64,000 bases of DNA. Source: Warburgia ugandensis. Taxonomy: Eukaryota; Streptophyta; Magnoliopsida; Canellales; Canellaceae. Below are positions 52,301 through 63,920 of the stretch, piece after piece; positions within the stretch are counted from its first letter, which is position 1; the number at the start of each line of letters is the position of its first letter. The position numbers and the translations under genes are program-made. Where the stretch lies: assembly GCA_035236585.1 (NCBI GenBank), contig CP141134.1, positions 18,964,414 to 19,028,413 on the forward strand. The letters run 5' to 3'. The notes under the pieces are model-generated. The model was not told where the DNA came from. It saw nothing but the letters and a program-made list of their open reading frames with translations, and ran no database searches.

Positions 52301-55300
52301 TCTTTCCTTGATCCAAATCATCAGTTTTTTGGAAGATTTGCTTAATCCAATCGTTGAATCAGTAATCAGAGACATGAGTGAAAGATTGGTGAAGATTCAT
52401 TGGTTTTAGTTTGTTATTTTGTTAATTCCTATTCATTTAAATTCAAAACAATGTACCTTTTATTTAATTAATAAATTTGAGTTATTTCAGTACATTGTTA
52501 TTCATTTTTCCAATTCTTGTCAATTTTAGACATTTAAATTTTATTTAAACTCCTACTTTTCACGACGAATCCCCATAGAATCGACTAGTACTTGCACAAA
52601 CTATACTACGGTAGCCTGAGCGTTTGCGGAATCAACACTTATCATGTTACCAGCTTCTTTGATGGCTCTTAGCAATGTCTTGTGGCTTCAATTCCTAGCT
52701 CCGATCAAATACAGTGCCCAATCCAGAGTATTCTTATCAAATTCAACAAGACATGCTTCTTCTAAACGCCACTCTTGCATTCACCACTGAAAAAATTGCT
52801 AATATGATTGTCTCATCACAACAGACAAGGTTCCAATGAAGGCAATCTAGTCCACCAGATTCAATTCTAAGCTCCAATCAAACTGCGGTGCCCAATCCAG
52901 AGTATTCCTATTGGATCTGACAAGACATGCTTCTTCTAACGTGATTCTTGCATCCACCATTGAAAAAATTACTAATATGATTGTCTCAGCCCAGACATCT
53001 CAAGTAGTATGGACTACTACTTTAGGTTGCCTTTACGCCAGCAGGTCCTGCACTTGAGTCCATCAATTAAAGGACCAACTACTACACACTCACCACGGCT
53101 CCAACTCGACAACTACAAACCTTGCTACAATAAAAAATATTGCAGATGAACTCATAGACATTGACAAGCTAATCGACAAAGAAGATCCCACCCTTAAAAT
53201 TATGAAGCATCTTGGGCTGAAATTCAAGGAGTTGAGTGCATCAATTCACACCAAATCTGAACAGTTATTTTTTGAAAATATACATAGCTTAATTACAAGC
53301 TATGAGATTTATCTAAACAATGAATTACCAGTGGAACCGCTCATCCCCACTGCAAATGCTTCTCAACGATCCAACTTCAACAGATTTCGCAATACCAACA
53401 AAAATTTCAAACCAATTACAAGGTCCTCAACAAAACTCCTATAGCAACAAGAAGTCTAATCCTCATAAATGGCCTGTTTGGTGCCAACTATGCAATTACC
53501 AAAGGCTCATTCCTAAGTTTTACACTAATCCACATCCAATCCCCCCTTCCAATCTAATTGCTGACTTCACCAACTATATTCATCCTAATCAGTTTCCTCG
53601 AGTAATGGATTCTCCCCCGTCACATCATGTTACATCTTAGTTGGAAAATTTCAACTTAAATTGGAATATGAAGGGCTAGATGAGATAGTTATCAGAGAAG
53701 GAACGGGTATGAAAATTACACGTATTGGTACCTTTTCTCTTACATCCTCTTCTCATCCTTTTATCTTGATGACATTCTATGTGTTTCTACCACAAAAAAG
53801 AATCTTATTTAAAAGGGCAGCCCCAGTGCACAAAGTTCCCACGTATGCGTGGTCCGAGTAAGGGGCGGACCACAAGGGTTCTATCTCAAAATTCTGTGCC
53901 TCTAACAATGTCTTTTTCGAATTCTTTTCCAATTGCTATCTCATGAAGTATCCAATACTAATTTAAGTGGATGGCATAATAGAATAAGTCATCCTGCCTT
54001 TCAAATTGTCAAAAAAAATTGTCAATAACCAGTTTCTTCCTATGAATAAAACATCAAATTCAGGTCTATCTGTTTCCTACAGCTGTACTAAAAGTCACAG
54101 ATGACCCTTTTGTGACACTAGCTCTACAAGCAATGGACCACTTAATCTTCAGTTTTCAGCTATGTGGGAAACTCCCCAATTCCTAAATCTTAAGGTTATC
54201 AAATCTATGTAATCTTTACTGATCATTACTCTTGATATACTTGGCCTTATCTGATCTCCCATAAATCTGATGTTATTGCTTTATCTCAAACCTTCAAAGC
54301 ACTTGTCGAGAATAAATTTGACCAAAAAATCAAAGAACTTCAAATCAATGGGGGAGACAAGTACATTAAATTAAAATAGTTTTTAGTTTATCATGGAATT
54401 AGACATCTCATTACATGTCCACATACTCCAGAGCAAAACGGCATGTCCGAAAGACGATACTGACAAGTTATAGAAACTGCTTTAAGCCGAATGCACTACG
54501 CATCCATCCCTCTATGTTACTGGTCTGATGCATTTCTCGCTTAAGTTCTTGATTTTCAAAGTTCTTTATTACAAGATGTTTCAATCATCTCCCAATTACC
54601 TCACTCTAAAAACATTAGTTTGCTTATGTTTCCCCTAGCTATGTCCTTGTGCATCAAACAAACTTGAATCACAATCACGCCCTTGTGTTTTTATGGTTAT
54701 TATAATCAGTAAAGAGGCTACAAATGCTTTGATTTATCTACTCATAAAATGTTCTTCTCTAAGCATGTGATTTTTATGAACATGTTTTCCCTTTTCGTCA
54801 TGTTCATCCACATATTTTGAGGGTCTCAAAAGCCTTGAATTATGCTTGGCTAATTCCTTCAAATCAACCACCATTTAAAGAGAATTCTCCAACATCGCCC
54901 ATAAGTGATGAACCACAAAAAGCACAACCGACTTATATGCAACCACCACATGCAATATTTCCGCTAGGTAATCCTTCATCTATGCCTTAATCAACAGATC
55001 TTTCCTCCTTGCCCATTCAATCAACAACTAAACTAAGCAACTCTTAACTACTAATGGACAGCCCATTCACGTCAAGATCTTCTTTAGTTGCCACATCTGC
55101 CTCCTCTTCTAGCACCTCTAATATGCCAAACATCTTCTCTAACCCAGACCAACTCCACCTCCATCCATTGGAGAGGTACTTAAAAAAATATGAGCGCCAT
55201 GGCTTTTTCTTTTCCTTTTGAAATTTCCATAGCCACTTCATAAGAAGGGCTGGCTTGGTTGAAGTCTACCTCCTTCGTTAAGGTGATTGAAAAAATCTTA

Positions 55301-58300
55301 AAAGAAAAACATGACGAGGTCTTATGGCAAGACTGGCTGTTTTTTATGAAAATTCAAATTCAAACATGTATATTTCAATCTTGTGGCAATTTCCTCTTTA
55401 AATCACATCAAGATGAACTTTGATGGAGTAGGAAAGGCAACTCTAGGAATTCAAATTATGCTGGGGTCATAAGAGATGGCAATGGTGCTGCCATGTGGAA
55501 TTGAACTGGTCTCCTTTAGGGATCAAAGATGCAACCTTTGCAGAAGCAGAAACTCTCCTGCATGGCCATATTTTTGTCCAAACTATGTATTCTTTTGAAG
55601 TCATCATATCAAATAGGGTTATCTTAACATGCTTAGATGGGCGAATGGTAACGATCAAGAACCTTTGTGCCTATGCTTTATCCTGATAAAACATTTCTCG
55701 ACGATTAGTGTAGTTCAAATTCATCATGTGAAGGGGGAAGCGACTCATCATGACGACAAGATTCATGACAGGACACCTTTCTCCTAAATGGACTTTTGTC
55801 ACAACAAAACATCATTTACCACCTGATCATGTCCCTACATCCATTACCCCAGCTTTCAAAGATACCCTTTGACAACTGCCAACTTCCAATAAATATACAA
55901 GTCTACAACATTGATCAATAATCAAACATGGCTTGTTCCCTATAAATCTCACTATAATATCATAGGCTGCAAGTGGGTTTTCCAAATCAAACAAAATCCA
56001 GACGGTTCAATCAAACAATGTAATTCGTGACTTCTAGCCAAGAACTTTTATCAACGACCTGGAGTTGACTTCTATGACACCATTAGCCAAGTCATAAAAC
56101 CAACCACTGTTAGAGCTGTTCTAATTATTGCTCTCACTAGTGGATGGACAAACTGGATATTAACAGCGCTTTCTCACATAGCACATTAGATGAAGAGGAG
56201 TAAACGGAACAACCTCCAGGATTTGTTGATCCCTTCAAACCAAATCATGTTTGTTGTCTCTATAAGTCCATCTATGGCCTAAAACAGGCCCCACGCGCAT
56301 GTTTCCAAAAGCTCACCACCTTTCTCCAAAATCATGGCTTTGAAGACTCCAAATGTGATTCTTCTCTCTTTATATTCAAAAAGAATGAAGCTTTGATTTA
56401 TTTTCTTATTTATATTGATGGCTTACTAGTCACCGTCAATTGCCACATCTTATCTCACAGCTGTTACATTCACTATCGTCTACATTCTCAGTCAAATATC
56501 TTGGTAAATCTTCATTTCTTTCTAGGAATTGAAGTTCTACCAACTACCTCTGGAGTCGTCTTTAAGCCAACAAAAATACATCTGTGAGCTTCTTGATTGT
56601 GCCAATATGACAGGAGCTAAACCTTTACTCACACCTATGGCCATCAACACCTCTCTTTCAACCTTTAATGGCAATGCCTTACAAAATGGACAAGACTATC
56701 GGAGCCTTATAGGGGCACTGCAGTACTTCACATAAACTAGGCCAGACATAGCCTTAACTGTTAACCGTCTCTCGCTGTTCATGCACCCTACAACAACACA
56801 TTGCACCCCACCACACATTAAGTAGGCCAGACATAGCCTTCATTGTTAACCGTCTCTCACAGTTCATGCACCCTACCTCACATTAACTAGGCCAGAGTTA
56901 GCCTTCACTGTTAACCATCTCTCACAGTTCACGCACCCTACAACAACACGTTGGACAACATGTAAAAGGCTCCTTCAATATCTCAAACATAGTATTCACT
57001 ATGGGCTCCACATTAGATGCAGTTCATCATCATCCCTAATTGTTTACTCCTGTGACAATTGGGCGGGCAAAAGCAGCTCCACATCTGAATTAATTGTCCT
57101 TCTTAGAAACAATGCAATTTCCTGGAGCTCTAGAAAGCAAAGAAACATTGTTAGGTCCTCCACCAAAGCAGATTTTTGTGCTTTTGCTACTGTTACTGCA
57201 GAACTTGCACAATTAGAAGCTCTTCTAATTGAACTTGGCATCAGGTGTACTCAACCACCAAGAATGCTTTGTGATAATCTTGGTGCATTATATCTCAGCG
57301 TCAATCCAGTTTTTCACTGGTGGATGAAGCATGTTGCAATAGACTTTCACTTTGTTAGAGACCAAAGTATGCAAAGGACTGCTGCAGATTAATCATGTAT
57401 TTGCAACAGATCAACTTGCAGATACTCTTACAAAACCTCTAACTAGGTTGAGATTTCAGGCACTTCGAACTAAGATTGCATTCTTGATGGAATGCCAATC
57501 TTGTGGGGGCGTATTGGAGATCAAAAGGATAACACGAGAGTTAATGAGGATAAGAACAAATCAGCCACAGAAGAATAATCATATTATTGACCACAGATAG
57601 TTATAATTAGAAGATTTACTTTCTTACTGCATAATGTTCTATAATTTTGTAGCATAGCTGTCATCATCTATTATAAATACAAAGACTCAATGCAACGTAT
57701 ATCATCTTTTGTTCGCTTATCCTAGTCTCATAAATTAAACTTACAAACTATAAACACATATGAACGGCATCAATATATATCTTAAGACTATCATAAGCAA
57801 CTATACGCTCAAGTAAAAGAGATATCATCAAATTCAAATATTTAGATAGACGCTCACTAACGATAACGCTTTTGAGATGAGCTTTTACTTTCCTGTGTAA
57901 ATTTGATACTCTTATACAACTCGAACTTGAGAAGAGAAGTCGGCCTAAGCTCGAACTTTTTCAATCTTATAAAGATTGGTTTTTTTCCCACAGTGGGAAA
58001 ATCTTCAAAAGACACCCAAATGCCAAAACAAGCAAAGCAGACTCACCGCTCGAGCTAGAAATCACGGAATTCGAAATCCTCTCCACTCTGCGAAATGTTC
58101 TTGGTCCAATGCTCCCATGTCCTCTAAAAGAAATCAAACCCTTTACAAATAAACGAATTGTGAGGAATAATTCTCTTTTAAATTTCAACAAAAAGAATAA
58201 ATGGAGAAACCACAGAAATGGATTCTTCTACAGCATTTCAGAAAAATGTAAATGAATTTACAAGGATAGAAGAAAAGAAGAAACCCAGAATTTACAGCAG

Positions 58301-58390
58301 TTTGAGGCAGAGTACTACCTTTGGAAACGGTTTTTCGATACGGAAATTGGAAGAGTTCGGGACCCATCCAACGGCAGAGATGGACGCCAT
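43368..58390 (-). CDS. FKBP19: FKBP19-type peptidyl-prolyl isomerase, thylakoid lumen
   Basis: Ten minus-strand exons join in frame to 266 residues: 58296-58390, 58047-58123, 50090-50227, 49385-49470, 49242-49292, 49020-49100, 47148-47192, 46265-46320, 43543-43618 and 43368-43463 (TGA). All introns are GT..AG. The N-terminus [14 protein letters not shown] is transit-peptide-like. [15 protein letters not shown] has a twin arginine before a hydrophobic run, followed by VASEYA-DMPALRG, a likely Tat-type lumen-targeting signal and cleavage site. The FKBP domain contains [77 protein letters not shown] and [13 protein letters not shown]. These match plant FKBP19. Active-site positions differ from cytosolic FKBPs (FEA where FDS is usual), so isomerase activity may be weak. 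The end of exon 1 is the least certain point: donor 58295 gives an open frame with exon 2, whereas the nearer donor at 58318 does not. Intron 2 is 7.8 kb and filled with retrotransposons. Confidence 0.93.
45428..45501 (+). mobile_element. Au-like SINE, 3' fragment with poly(C) expansion
   Basis: The sequence GCCCCTTCCCCGGACCGCGC to GTGCACCGGGGCTGCTC matches the 3' part of the SINE, then runs into a C-rich tract. It lies in FKBP19 intron 8 (43619-46264). Confidence 0.75.
48150..48327 (+). mobile_element. Au-like SINE, full length
   Basis: It contains box A-like TTGGTGCGATGGT (48161-48173), box B-like GGTCACAGGTTTCAAG, the GTGGTCTGCCCCTTCCC body and a GCACCAGGCTGCCC end followed by a T run. 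It lies in FKBP19 intron 6 (47193-49019), antisense to that gene. One extra T interrupts box B. No perfect flanking duplication was found, so it is probably older than the copy at 1152. Confidence 0.85.
50354..50543 (+). repeat. 5' LTR of the copia element (190 bases)
   Basis: It starts TATTGGAGAT and ends GGTCGCA. It aligns with 57512-57730 along its length and shares GTAGCATAGCTGTCATCAT. It lacks about 26 bases after GGAGAT that are present in the 3' LTR. Confidence 0.85.
50546..50560 (+). promoter_or_regulatory. Primer-binding site of the copia element
   Basis: TGGTATCATAGCATC follows the LTR end by two bases and resembles TGGTATCAGAGC, complementary to initiator methionine tRNA. Confidence 0.75.
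50590..53445 (+). pseudogene. Copia gag remnant, split by a solo LTR
   Basis: The first part (about 50700-50795) reads [15 protein letters not shown] and LLVGY. The reading resumes after the solo LTR at 52643 with HVTSFFDGS, exactly continuing the same frame. Further on are [16 protein letters not shown] and, at 53202-53444, [17 protein letters not shown] segment of about 170 bases is duplicated in tandem (from about 52687 and 52860). Stops and frameshifts are present. Confidence 0.8.
50796..52637 (+). repeat. Solo Athila-like LTR nested in copia gag
   Basis: It starts TGTTGAGTGTTCAATTTTAG and ends GCGGAATCAACA, flanked by GTTAT and CTTAT, a 5-base target duplication with one mismatch. Removing it restores the surrounding copia gag reading. 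Its start closely resembles the LTR start of Athila-like copy B (TGATAAGTGTTCAATTTTG), so I assign it to that family. A TATA box (TATATAA) lies at 51189-51195. No internal retrotransposon sequence accompanies it. Its long frames (e.g. 51754-52098) are not genes. Confidence 0.82.
53811..53881 (-). mobile_element. Au-like SINE 3' fragment inside the copia element
   Basis: The minus strand reads GTGGTCCGCCCCTTACTCGG to GTGCACTGGGGCTGCCC, the 3' part of the SINE, truncated at its 5' end. It interrupts the copia region between gag and integrase. Confidence 0.8.
54100..57511 (+). pseudogene. Copia pol remnant: integrase, RT, RNase H
   Basis: Integrase core: about 54230-54540 ([37 protein letters not shown]). 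A weakly readable linker follows to about 55860. RT: from about 55920 to 56590 ([14 protein letters not shown] motif in broken frame, [30 protein letters not shown]). The catalytic YVDDLLV box reads YIDGLLV at about 56410-56435, losing an aspartate. RNase H: 56529-57500 ([44 protein letters not shown]). Multiple stops and a tandem repeat in the RNase H part show it is dead. Confidence 0.83.
56734..56955 (+). repeat. Three-copy tandem repeat in copia RNase H region
   Basis: Units start at 56734, about 56820 and 56885. Each carries TAGGCCAGA..TAGCCTT, GTTAACC.TCTCTC and CA.GCACCCTAC. Units are roughly 65-86 bases and 85-95% alike by eye. Only one unit would be present in an intact element. Confidence 0.88.
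57512..57730 (+). repeat. 3' LTR of the copia element (219 bases)
   Basis: It starts TATTGGAGATC after a purine-rich tract and ends CTAGTCTCA. It matches the 5' LTR apart from point changes and a segment of about 26 bases missing from the 5' copy. Confidence 0.85.
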
Positions 58391-61275
58391 AAGAGAAGCA
58401 GCAGCAGCTAGAGCAAGAGCTGAGCAAAGGCGTTGCCTGCAAAGATAACGGCCTTCCAGAGCCCTTCACTCTCGTGTTGAATGACCATTTTACCCAATAT
58501 AATTATGTGGCCGTTAGTTTGGTAAATCCAGATTGAAAATGGCTTAATTAAGTTAGAAAACCCCTTTTTTGTCTTTCTTCATTTCTACCCTGCATTCTGA
58601 TATTCTGTAAATGCACCCCAGATTCAAAATGTCATTAAAATCGTACCCTGATTTGAGCAGGAGTTTTAGGCTGTTAGGTTTTAATCTACGTGACATGTCT
58701 ATTTGTAAAGGGCATTTTTAGTATTTCTAGTTTATATCCTTCTTTAAAAACGTAAAACTCAGAGAATAGCTGAAAACCTCCAATTTTAGAAGTTGTTTGC
58801 TACACTATTTGCAACAAATCACTTCCCTCACTAATTCCACTTCTACAGCCAAAAACACCTAATTTCATATTCTTCTTCCAAGACCCATTTTCAAGCATAC
58901 CCACTCTCTTCTATGTCTTGAAAAACTCATATTCTTAGTAAGTATTTTCTTTAAAGCCCATTCCATTTTACACTCAAATATTTCTTCCAAAGATTTTCTA
59001 AACAAATCCTTTTTTTTTTAAATGAAAAAAGATCTGTCTCTACAACCAATCCTATCAATGTTTTCTTCAATGGAACTTGTTAAGAAACTTAAATGGCTAA
59101 AATGGGAAAAACCATTGGGGTTTTCTAGTGTCATTACTACAACTATGTTTGGCCTTCTCTGTTGCTTTTTTCTTTAATTATATGATTGTTAACAAAGGGT
59201 TACAGCTTCGAGCATAGTCACAAATATTGCTTTGGTTTGGATATGAAAAAGAACTTGTTGAAAATTGGTTACCAAAGCTTCTAGGAGTCAAAAAGAGGTG
59301 TGATTTGTTTGATGATGTATGGCTTTGGGATGAAAGTTATCCCCAATCTAAAAATTATAGGTTCGTAGATGATGAATTTCAGTCTTCTTAGAATGTAGGC
59401 CTAATAGTTTTTACACCAATTGGCATTAGGAGCTAAGACACTACAATCTACCACATTTTTCTTTTTCTTTTTTAAATTTCTTTAAATAAGCATGTCATAG
59501 CTATAGTTAAGAGACAAATAGGCATGCCATGCAGGTTAAAACCTAATGGCTTGAAACTCCCATTCACATCGAGGTACAATTGTTTTTGAATTTGGAGTGC
59601 AATTGAAAGCTCAGAATTTAGGGTACAGATGAAAAAGTCAAAATTAGCGGTTTCTTGCGTAATTAGACATTGAAAATAGCAGGATGATACAAAGGCAATT
59701 TTAGAAAGTACTTTTTTTTATTATTGAAAATAGCAATTTAAATCCATTTAGTCGACTAAAGTTAGAATTATAGGAACCTAGATTTCAAATATTTATAATT
59801 GTTTCTAAATGTGATGTTCTGGGTTTTTGAAACACCATTTATAGTATTCTAAATTCATTTTGAAAGACGGAATCCCTCTTTTGATAGTTCATTTGCAAAA
59901 TCAATAGGTTTTACACAAATTTGGCATAAAAAAGGATGCATGAACACCATTCATTTCAAAACAAGATGCACATATGATCATAACACACCATTTAACTTAA
60001 AAATTAGATTCCCAAAGTTTATCATTCATAGCCCAATCATAAATAAAAAGTTTACCAACAGAAAAGTATAACACATTGTGCTTTATTATATCAATAATCA
60101 ATAACCTAAAATAAGTAGATAATGCCCAACATCAATTGGTGTCTAACTTTTTCACTAAAGTACTTGGCTCCTAGAACTCCTTAAGTTTTGCTCTTAGATT
60201 TTCCATGGTAATCTACAAGGTTTTTATTAGGTTGAGTATATGGAAATATACTCAATAGATAAAACCAAAATTGCAAATATGAAAACATTGGCACTGTAGC
60301 ATGCAATTACTCACGTGCTTTGAAACCATTTTACTACACAGTAAATTAGATGACTAAATTCTTTTTAGTCAATCACGCAATAAATTATAGCACATTCTGA
60401 TCACACATATGCATATTCATATCTCTTTGTTTGAAGAAAATAAATATTAACTTGCCATTTCAAGTGAAATCAAGACGCAAGTAGCAATTTCTAATCAAAC
60501 TAATCAAATTCAGCACAATCTTGTGCATATAGGAATTTCTATCTTTCTCATTATCACGTCTGCTAATATGGTCATGAGTACTCATCCATAATCCAAGTTT
60601 CTCTACTAAACCATCAATCTTGCTCCTTAGGAATATCAAAAACAAAACTCATGAGATTCGAAACTATGCTTATGCATAGCCCTACTATAACATGTATTTG
60701 TTGGTATCTGAGGGGGACTCCAACTGCATCCTCACAAGGCCTATGATAATCTTGAAAGGGTGCCATTAGTCACTAACACAATTGAGAGAAATGCCTTCTT
60801 TGGGCAAATTGGATGCCTATTATCTCTTGTGGTTAGAGACTAGGTGACCAACCTGTACAAATCTCTTAGCATGCCTCCCATTAGGCTCTCTAACCTATTT
60901 CAAGTCTCAAATTCACCGTATCACCTTTTCCTCACACATTTTACAAATCTTAACAAAACTCATCCATGCAATCTAAAACATTTAAAATAATATAATAGCT
61001 CTTTTTCAAGCAAATTAGAGTGCAAAACATTCTCATATCCAAAGCTTATTCTTAAGCTAGATAATTCATTACATATTGTTTTAAAACTCAACTTCACCTA
61101 TGTAATTTAATGATCTCACTACCGATTCCAAGCTTGGACAAATGAGGAGGATTGCGTGAAGTGCCAACCAATAAAAAACCTACTGGCAAAACCTTATGAT
61201 GTGAATCTTATTTTTGATATTCTATAAGGCTAGGGTGTTGGCATTGCATTAGATCTCGAGTGTACTGTACAAGAG
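58391..61275. other. Intergenic region upstream of FKBP19
   Basis: The first few hundred bases should contain the FKBP19 promoter and 5' UTR on the minus strand; I see no unambiguous TATA box. The rest is AT-rich without recognisable coding domains, LTR ends or RNA genes. Confidence 0.45.
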
Positions 61276-63920
61276 TTGGTAGAGTATTCCCTTATAAGTG
61301 ATGTGCTGCATCAGAACTACAATGCAATAAAAAGTAGGAAGGAGTTCCTATACCATTCTAGGTGTGCGCAAGTGAAAATACTAAATCAGGAGAATAAGAT
61401 TTGTATCATCACATGGAATACAGGCACATTGAGATGCAAGAGTATGGAATTAGTATATACAATGAGACGTAAGAGGATCAACATATCATGTATCCAAGAA
61501 AACAATCGGAAAGGGGTTAAAACTAGTAAAATTGATGGGTATAAGCTCTAGTACATAGGAAAGGACAATAATAGAAATGGAACAAGGATATTAGTAGATC
61601 AAGAATTAAAAAATAAAGTTATTGATGTAAGAAGACCCATTGATAGAATTTTATAATAAAGCTTGTTTTAGGAAAGAAGATCATAAATGTTATAAGTGCA
61701 TTGCTCCATATGCAAGGTTAGAAGATAGAATTAAGAGATAGTTCTAGAAAGATATGAAGTAATGTAAGAAATTCCCAACATAAGGTATATTTATAGGAGA
61801 ATACCTAAATGATCATGTAAGAAAAGGAAAGGAAGGATATGATAGGGTGCAAGGAGGAAATGGAGTTGGAGAAAGAAATGAGATGGAGAAGCTATCCTTG
61901 ATTTTGCTTTGTCATATAACCTAGCTTTAGCAAGCACATACTTTAAGAAGAGGGGTGAACACTTAATAACCTTCAAAGGTGGACTATATAAAAGCCAAAT
62001 AGACTTTTTTCTGATTAGGACTACTGAAAGATCAATAAATAAGGATTCTAAGGTGATACCTAGTGAGAGTCTAACAACAAAATATAAGTTAATAGTTATG
62101 GATATGTAAATTAAGAGATGGAAGAAGGAAAATGAATTTAATAGGTGTCCAAATACTAAGTAGTGTAACTTAAAAGGAGAAAAGATAACATCATTTATAA
62201 ACAAGTAGATGGTAGAAGGAAAGTGGAACACTAAACAAAAGTAAACACAATGTAGACTAACATGGTCGAGTCCATTAAGAAAGTGGAAAAAGATGTATAA
62301 AAGACAACCAATAAAGAAAACTTGGTGGTGAAGTAAAAAAGAGCAAAAAAGTTAAAGAGAAATGAGTGTGCTTGAAAGCATGGCAGAGGAATAGAAATAG
62401 CTCAAACTTGGAGTAATATAAAAATGCTAAAAAAGGTTGCTAAAAGAGTAGTAATTGATGCTAAACTCAACGAATATGATGATCTCTACTATAGATTAGG
62501 GTCAAGAGAAGGCAAGTTAAGATGTGCTTAAAACTTACAGAAATAAGAGAAAATAAGAGTAAGGACTTAAACCATGTTAAATGCATTAAAAGTGACGACC
62601 ATATTGTACTAGTCAAAGAGGACAAGATCAATCAAAGGTGCGAAAGTTACTTCCAAAAATTAATACAGGAAAATCACATTGAGAACATAGAGATTGCAAG
62701 AATCATAAATCTAAATAATGTTGGACTATATAGATACGGCTATAGGATTTGTAAGATTGGGATACCTGAAGTGGAAGAGGCTTTGAAAAAAGATGAACTC
62801 AGAAAAGGCCTTGGGGTGTGATTGAACACCAATAGAGGTTTGGAAATATATGGGAGATACTAAAGTATTTGGATGACAAAGTTGTTTAACAAGATTTTAA
62901 AATTGAAGAAAATTTCAGATGAATGAAGGAAAATCTCTATCGTACCAATCTATAAAAATTTAGAGTTGCACTATATATCGTGGGATCAAACTTATGAGTC
63001 TTACCATGAAACTTTGGGAAAGAGTGACTAAGGAGAGGTTATTACACGAGACGTGTGTATCAAAAAAAAATTTGGTTTCAAGCATGGGAGGTGCACCACA
63101 TAAGCTATTTTCCTCCTTAGATAATTGATGGAGAAATATAGGGAGAGAAGGAAAGACCTGCACATGGTCTTTATTAACTTAGAAAAAGCTTATGAGAGGG
63201 GTTTCGCGGGAATACATAGATAAATATAATTTTAAAAAGAAGAGTGGGAGGGATGCACTAGTAAAGATTGATAACCAAGAAGTTACCCAAAAAGGCCACT
63301 TTCGATATTTAGGATCGATAATTCATGAGAGACAAGAGATTGAGAGGGATGTCACCTAAAGAATCCAAGTGGGTTGGAAGCAATGGAGATGTGCCTCTGG
63401 AGTTTTATATGATTGGCAAGTTCCATTCAAACTAAAAGAAAAATTTTATAGGATGGTTGCAAGGCTAGCCATGCTCTATGGATCAAAGTGTTGGGCTTTC
63501 AAGGAACAACATTTACATAGGATGAGAGTAGCCTAAATGAGGATGTTGAGATGGATGACTGGCAAGACAAGAAAGAACATAATTAGTAAAAACATTAGAG
63601 GAAACTTAGGAGTAGCATCAATAGGTAACAAGATGAGGGAGGATAGACTTAGATGATTTGGACATGTCCAACAAAGACCGAAAATGGCATTGATTAGAAG
63701 AATAAGGATCATCCAAGTTGAAGGCTCTAAAAGGGTAAGGGGAAGACCTAAAAGGACGTGATTAAAAGTGGTGAGAATTTTTTTTTTTAATGTTGGATTT
63801 AGTGAAACAATTACACTTGATAGAGGGGAACGGAGGAACAAGATTTGTGTAGCCAACCCCTAATCAGGATAAGGCGTTGATGACGACGACGATGATGATT
63901 ATTATTATTATTATTATATT
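61276..63920 (+). mobile_element. RTE-type LINE, decayed, with endonuclease and RT remnants
   Basis: An apurinic-type endonuclease start is readable at about 61390-61550 (IITWNTGTL, ELVYTMRRKRINISCIQE, KIDGYKL). A linker region at 62430-62815 follows (KRVVIDAKLNEYDDLYYRL; EVEEALKK). RT fragments lie at 62940-63180 (FKHG-type and a FINLEKAYER motif). The RT tail is at 63220-63770 (VKIDNQEV, FRYLGSIIHE, QVGWKQWRCASGVLYD, LAMLYGSKCWAFKEQH, RGRPKRT). The segment that should hold the catalytic FADD box is deleted near 63190-63225. It ends at 63877-63920 in a (GAT/ATT)n tail, as RTE elements do. Stops are frequent. Confidence 0.85.
63877..63920 (+). repeat. (GAY)n/(ATT)n simple-repeat tail of the LINE
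   Basis: GATGACGACGACGATGATG followed by repeated ATT. It is the 3' terminus of the LINE at 61276. Confidence 0.85.

Larger units (their letters stand above)
50354..57730 (+). mobile_element. Ty1/copia retrotransposon in FKBP19 intron 2
   Basis: It is bounded by short LTRs at 50354-50543 and 57512-57730. A primer-binding site follows the 5' LTR and a purine-rich TGTGGGGGCG precedes the 3' LTR. Internal order is gag, integrase, RT, RNase H, the Ty1/copia arrangement. It is opposite in orientation to the host gene. Gag is split by a solo LTR (50796-52637), and pol is riddled with stops and small duplications. No clear 5-base target duplication is visible, and the LTRs have diverged, so it is an old insertion. 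Confidence 0.9.
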
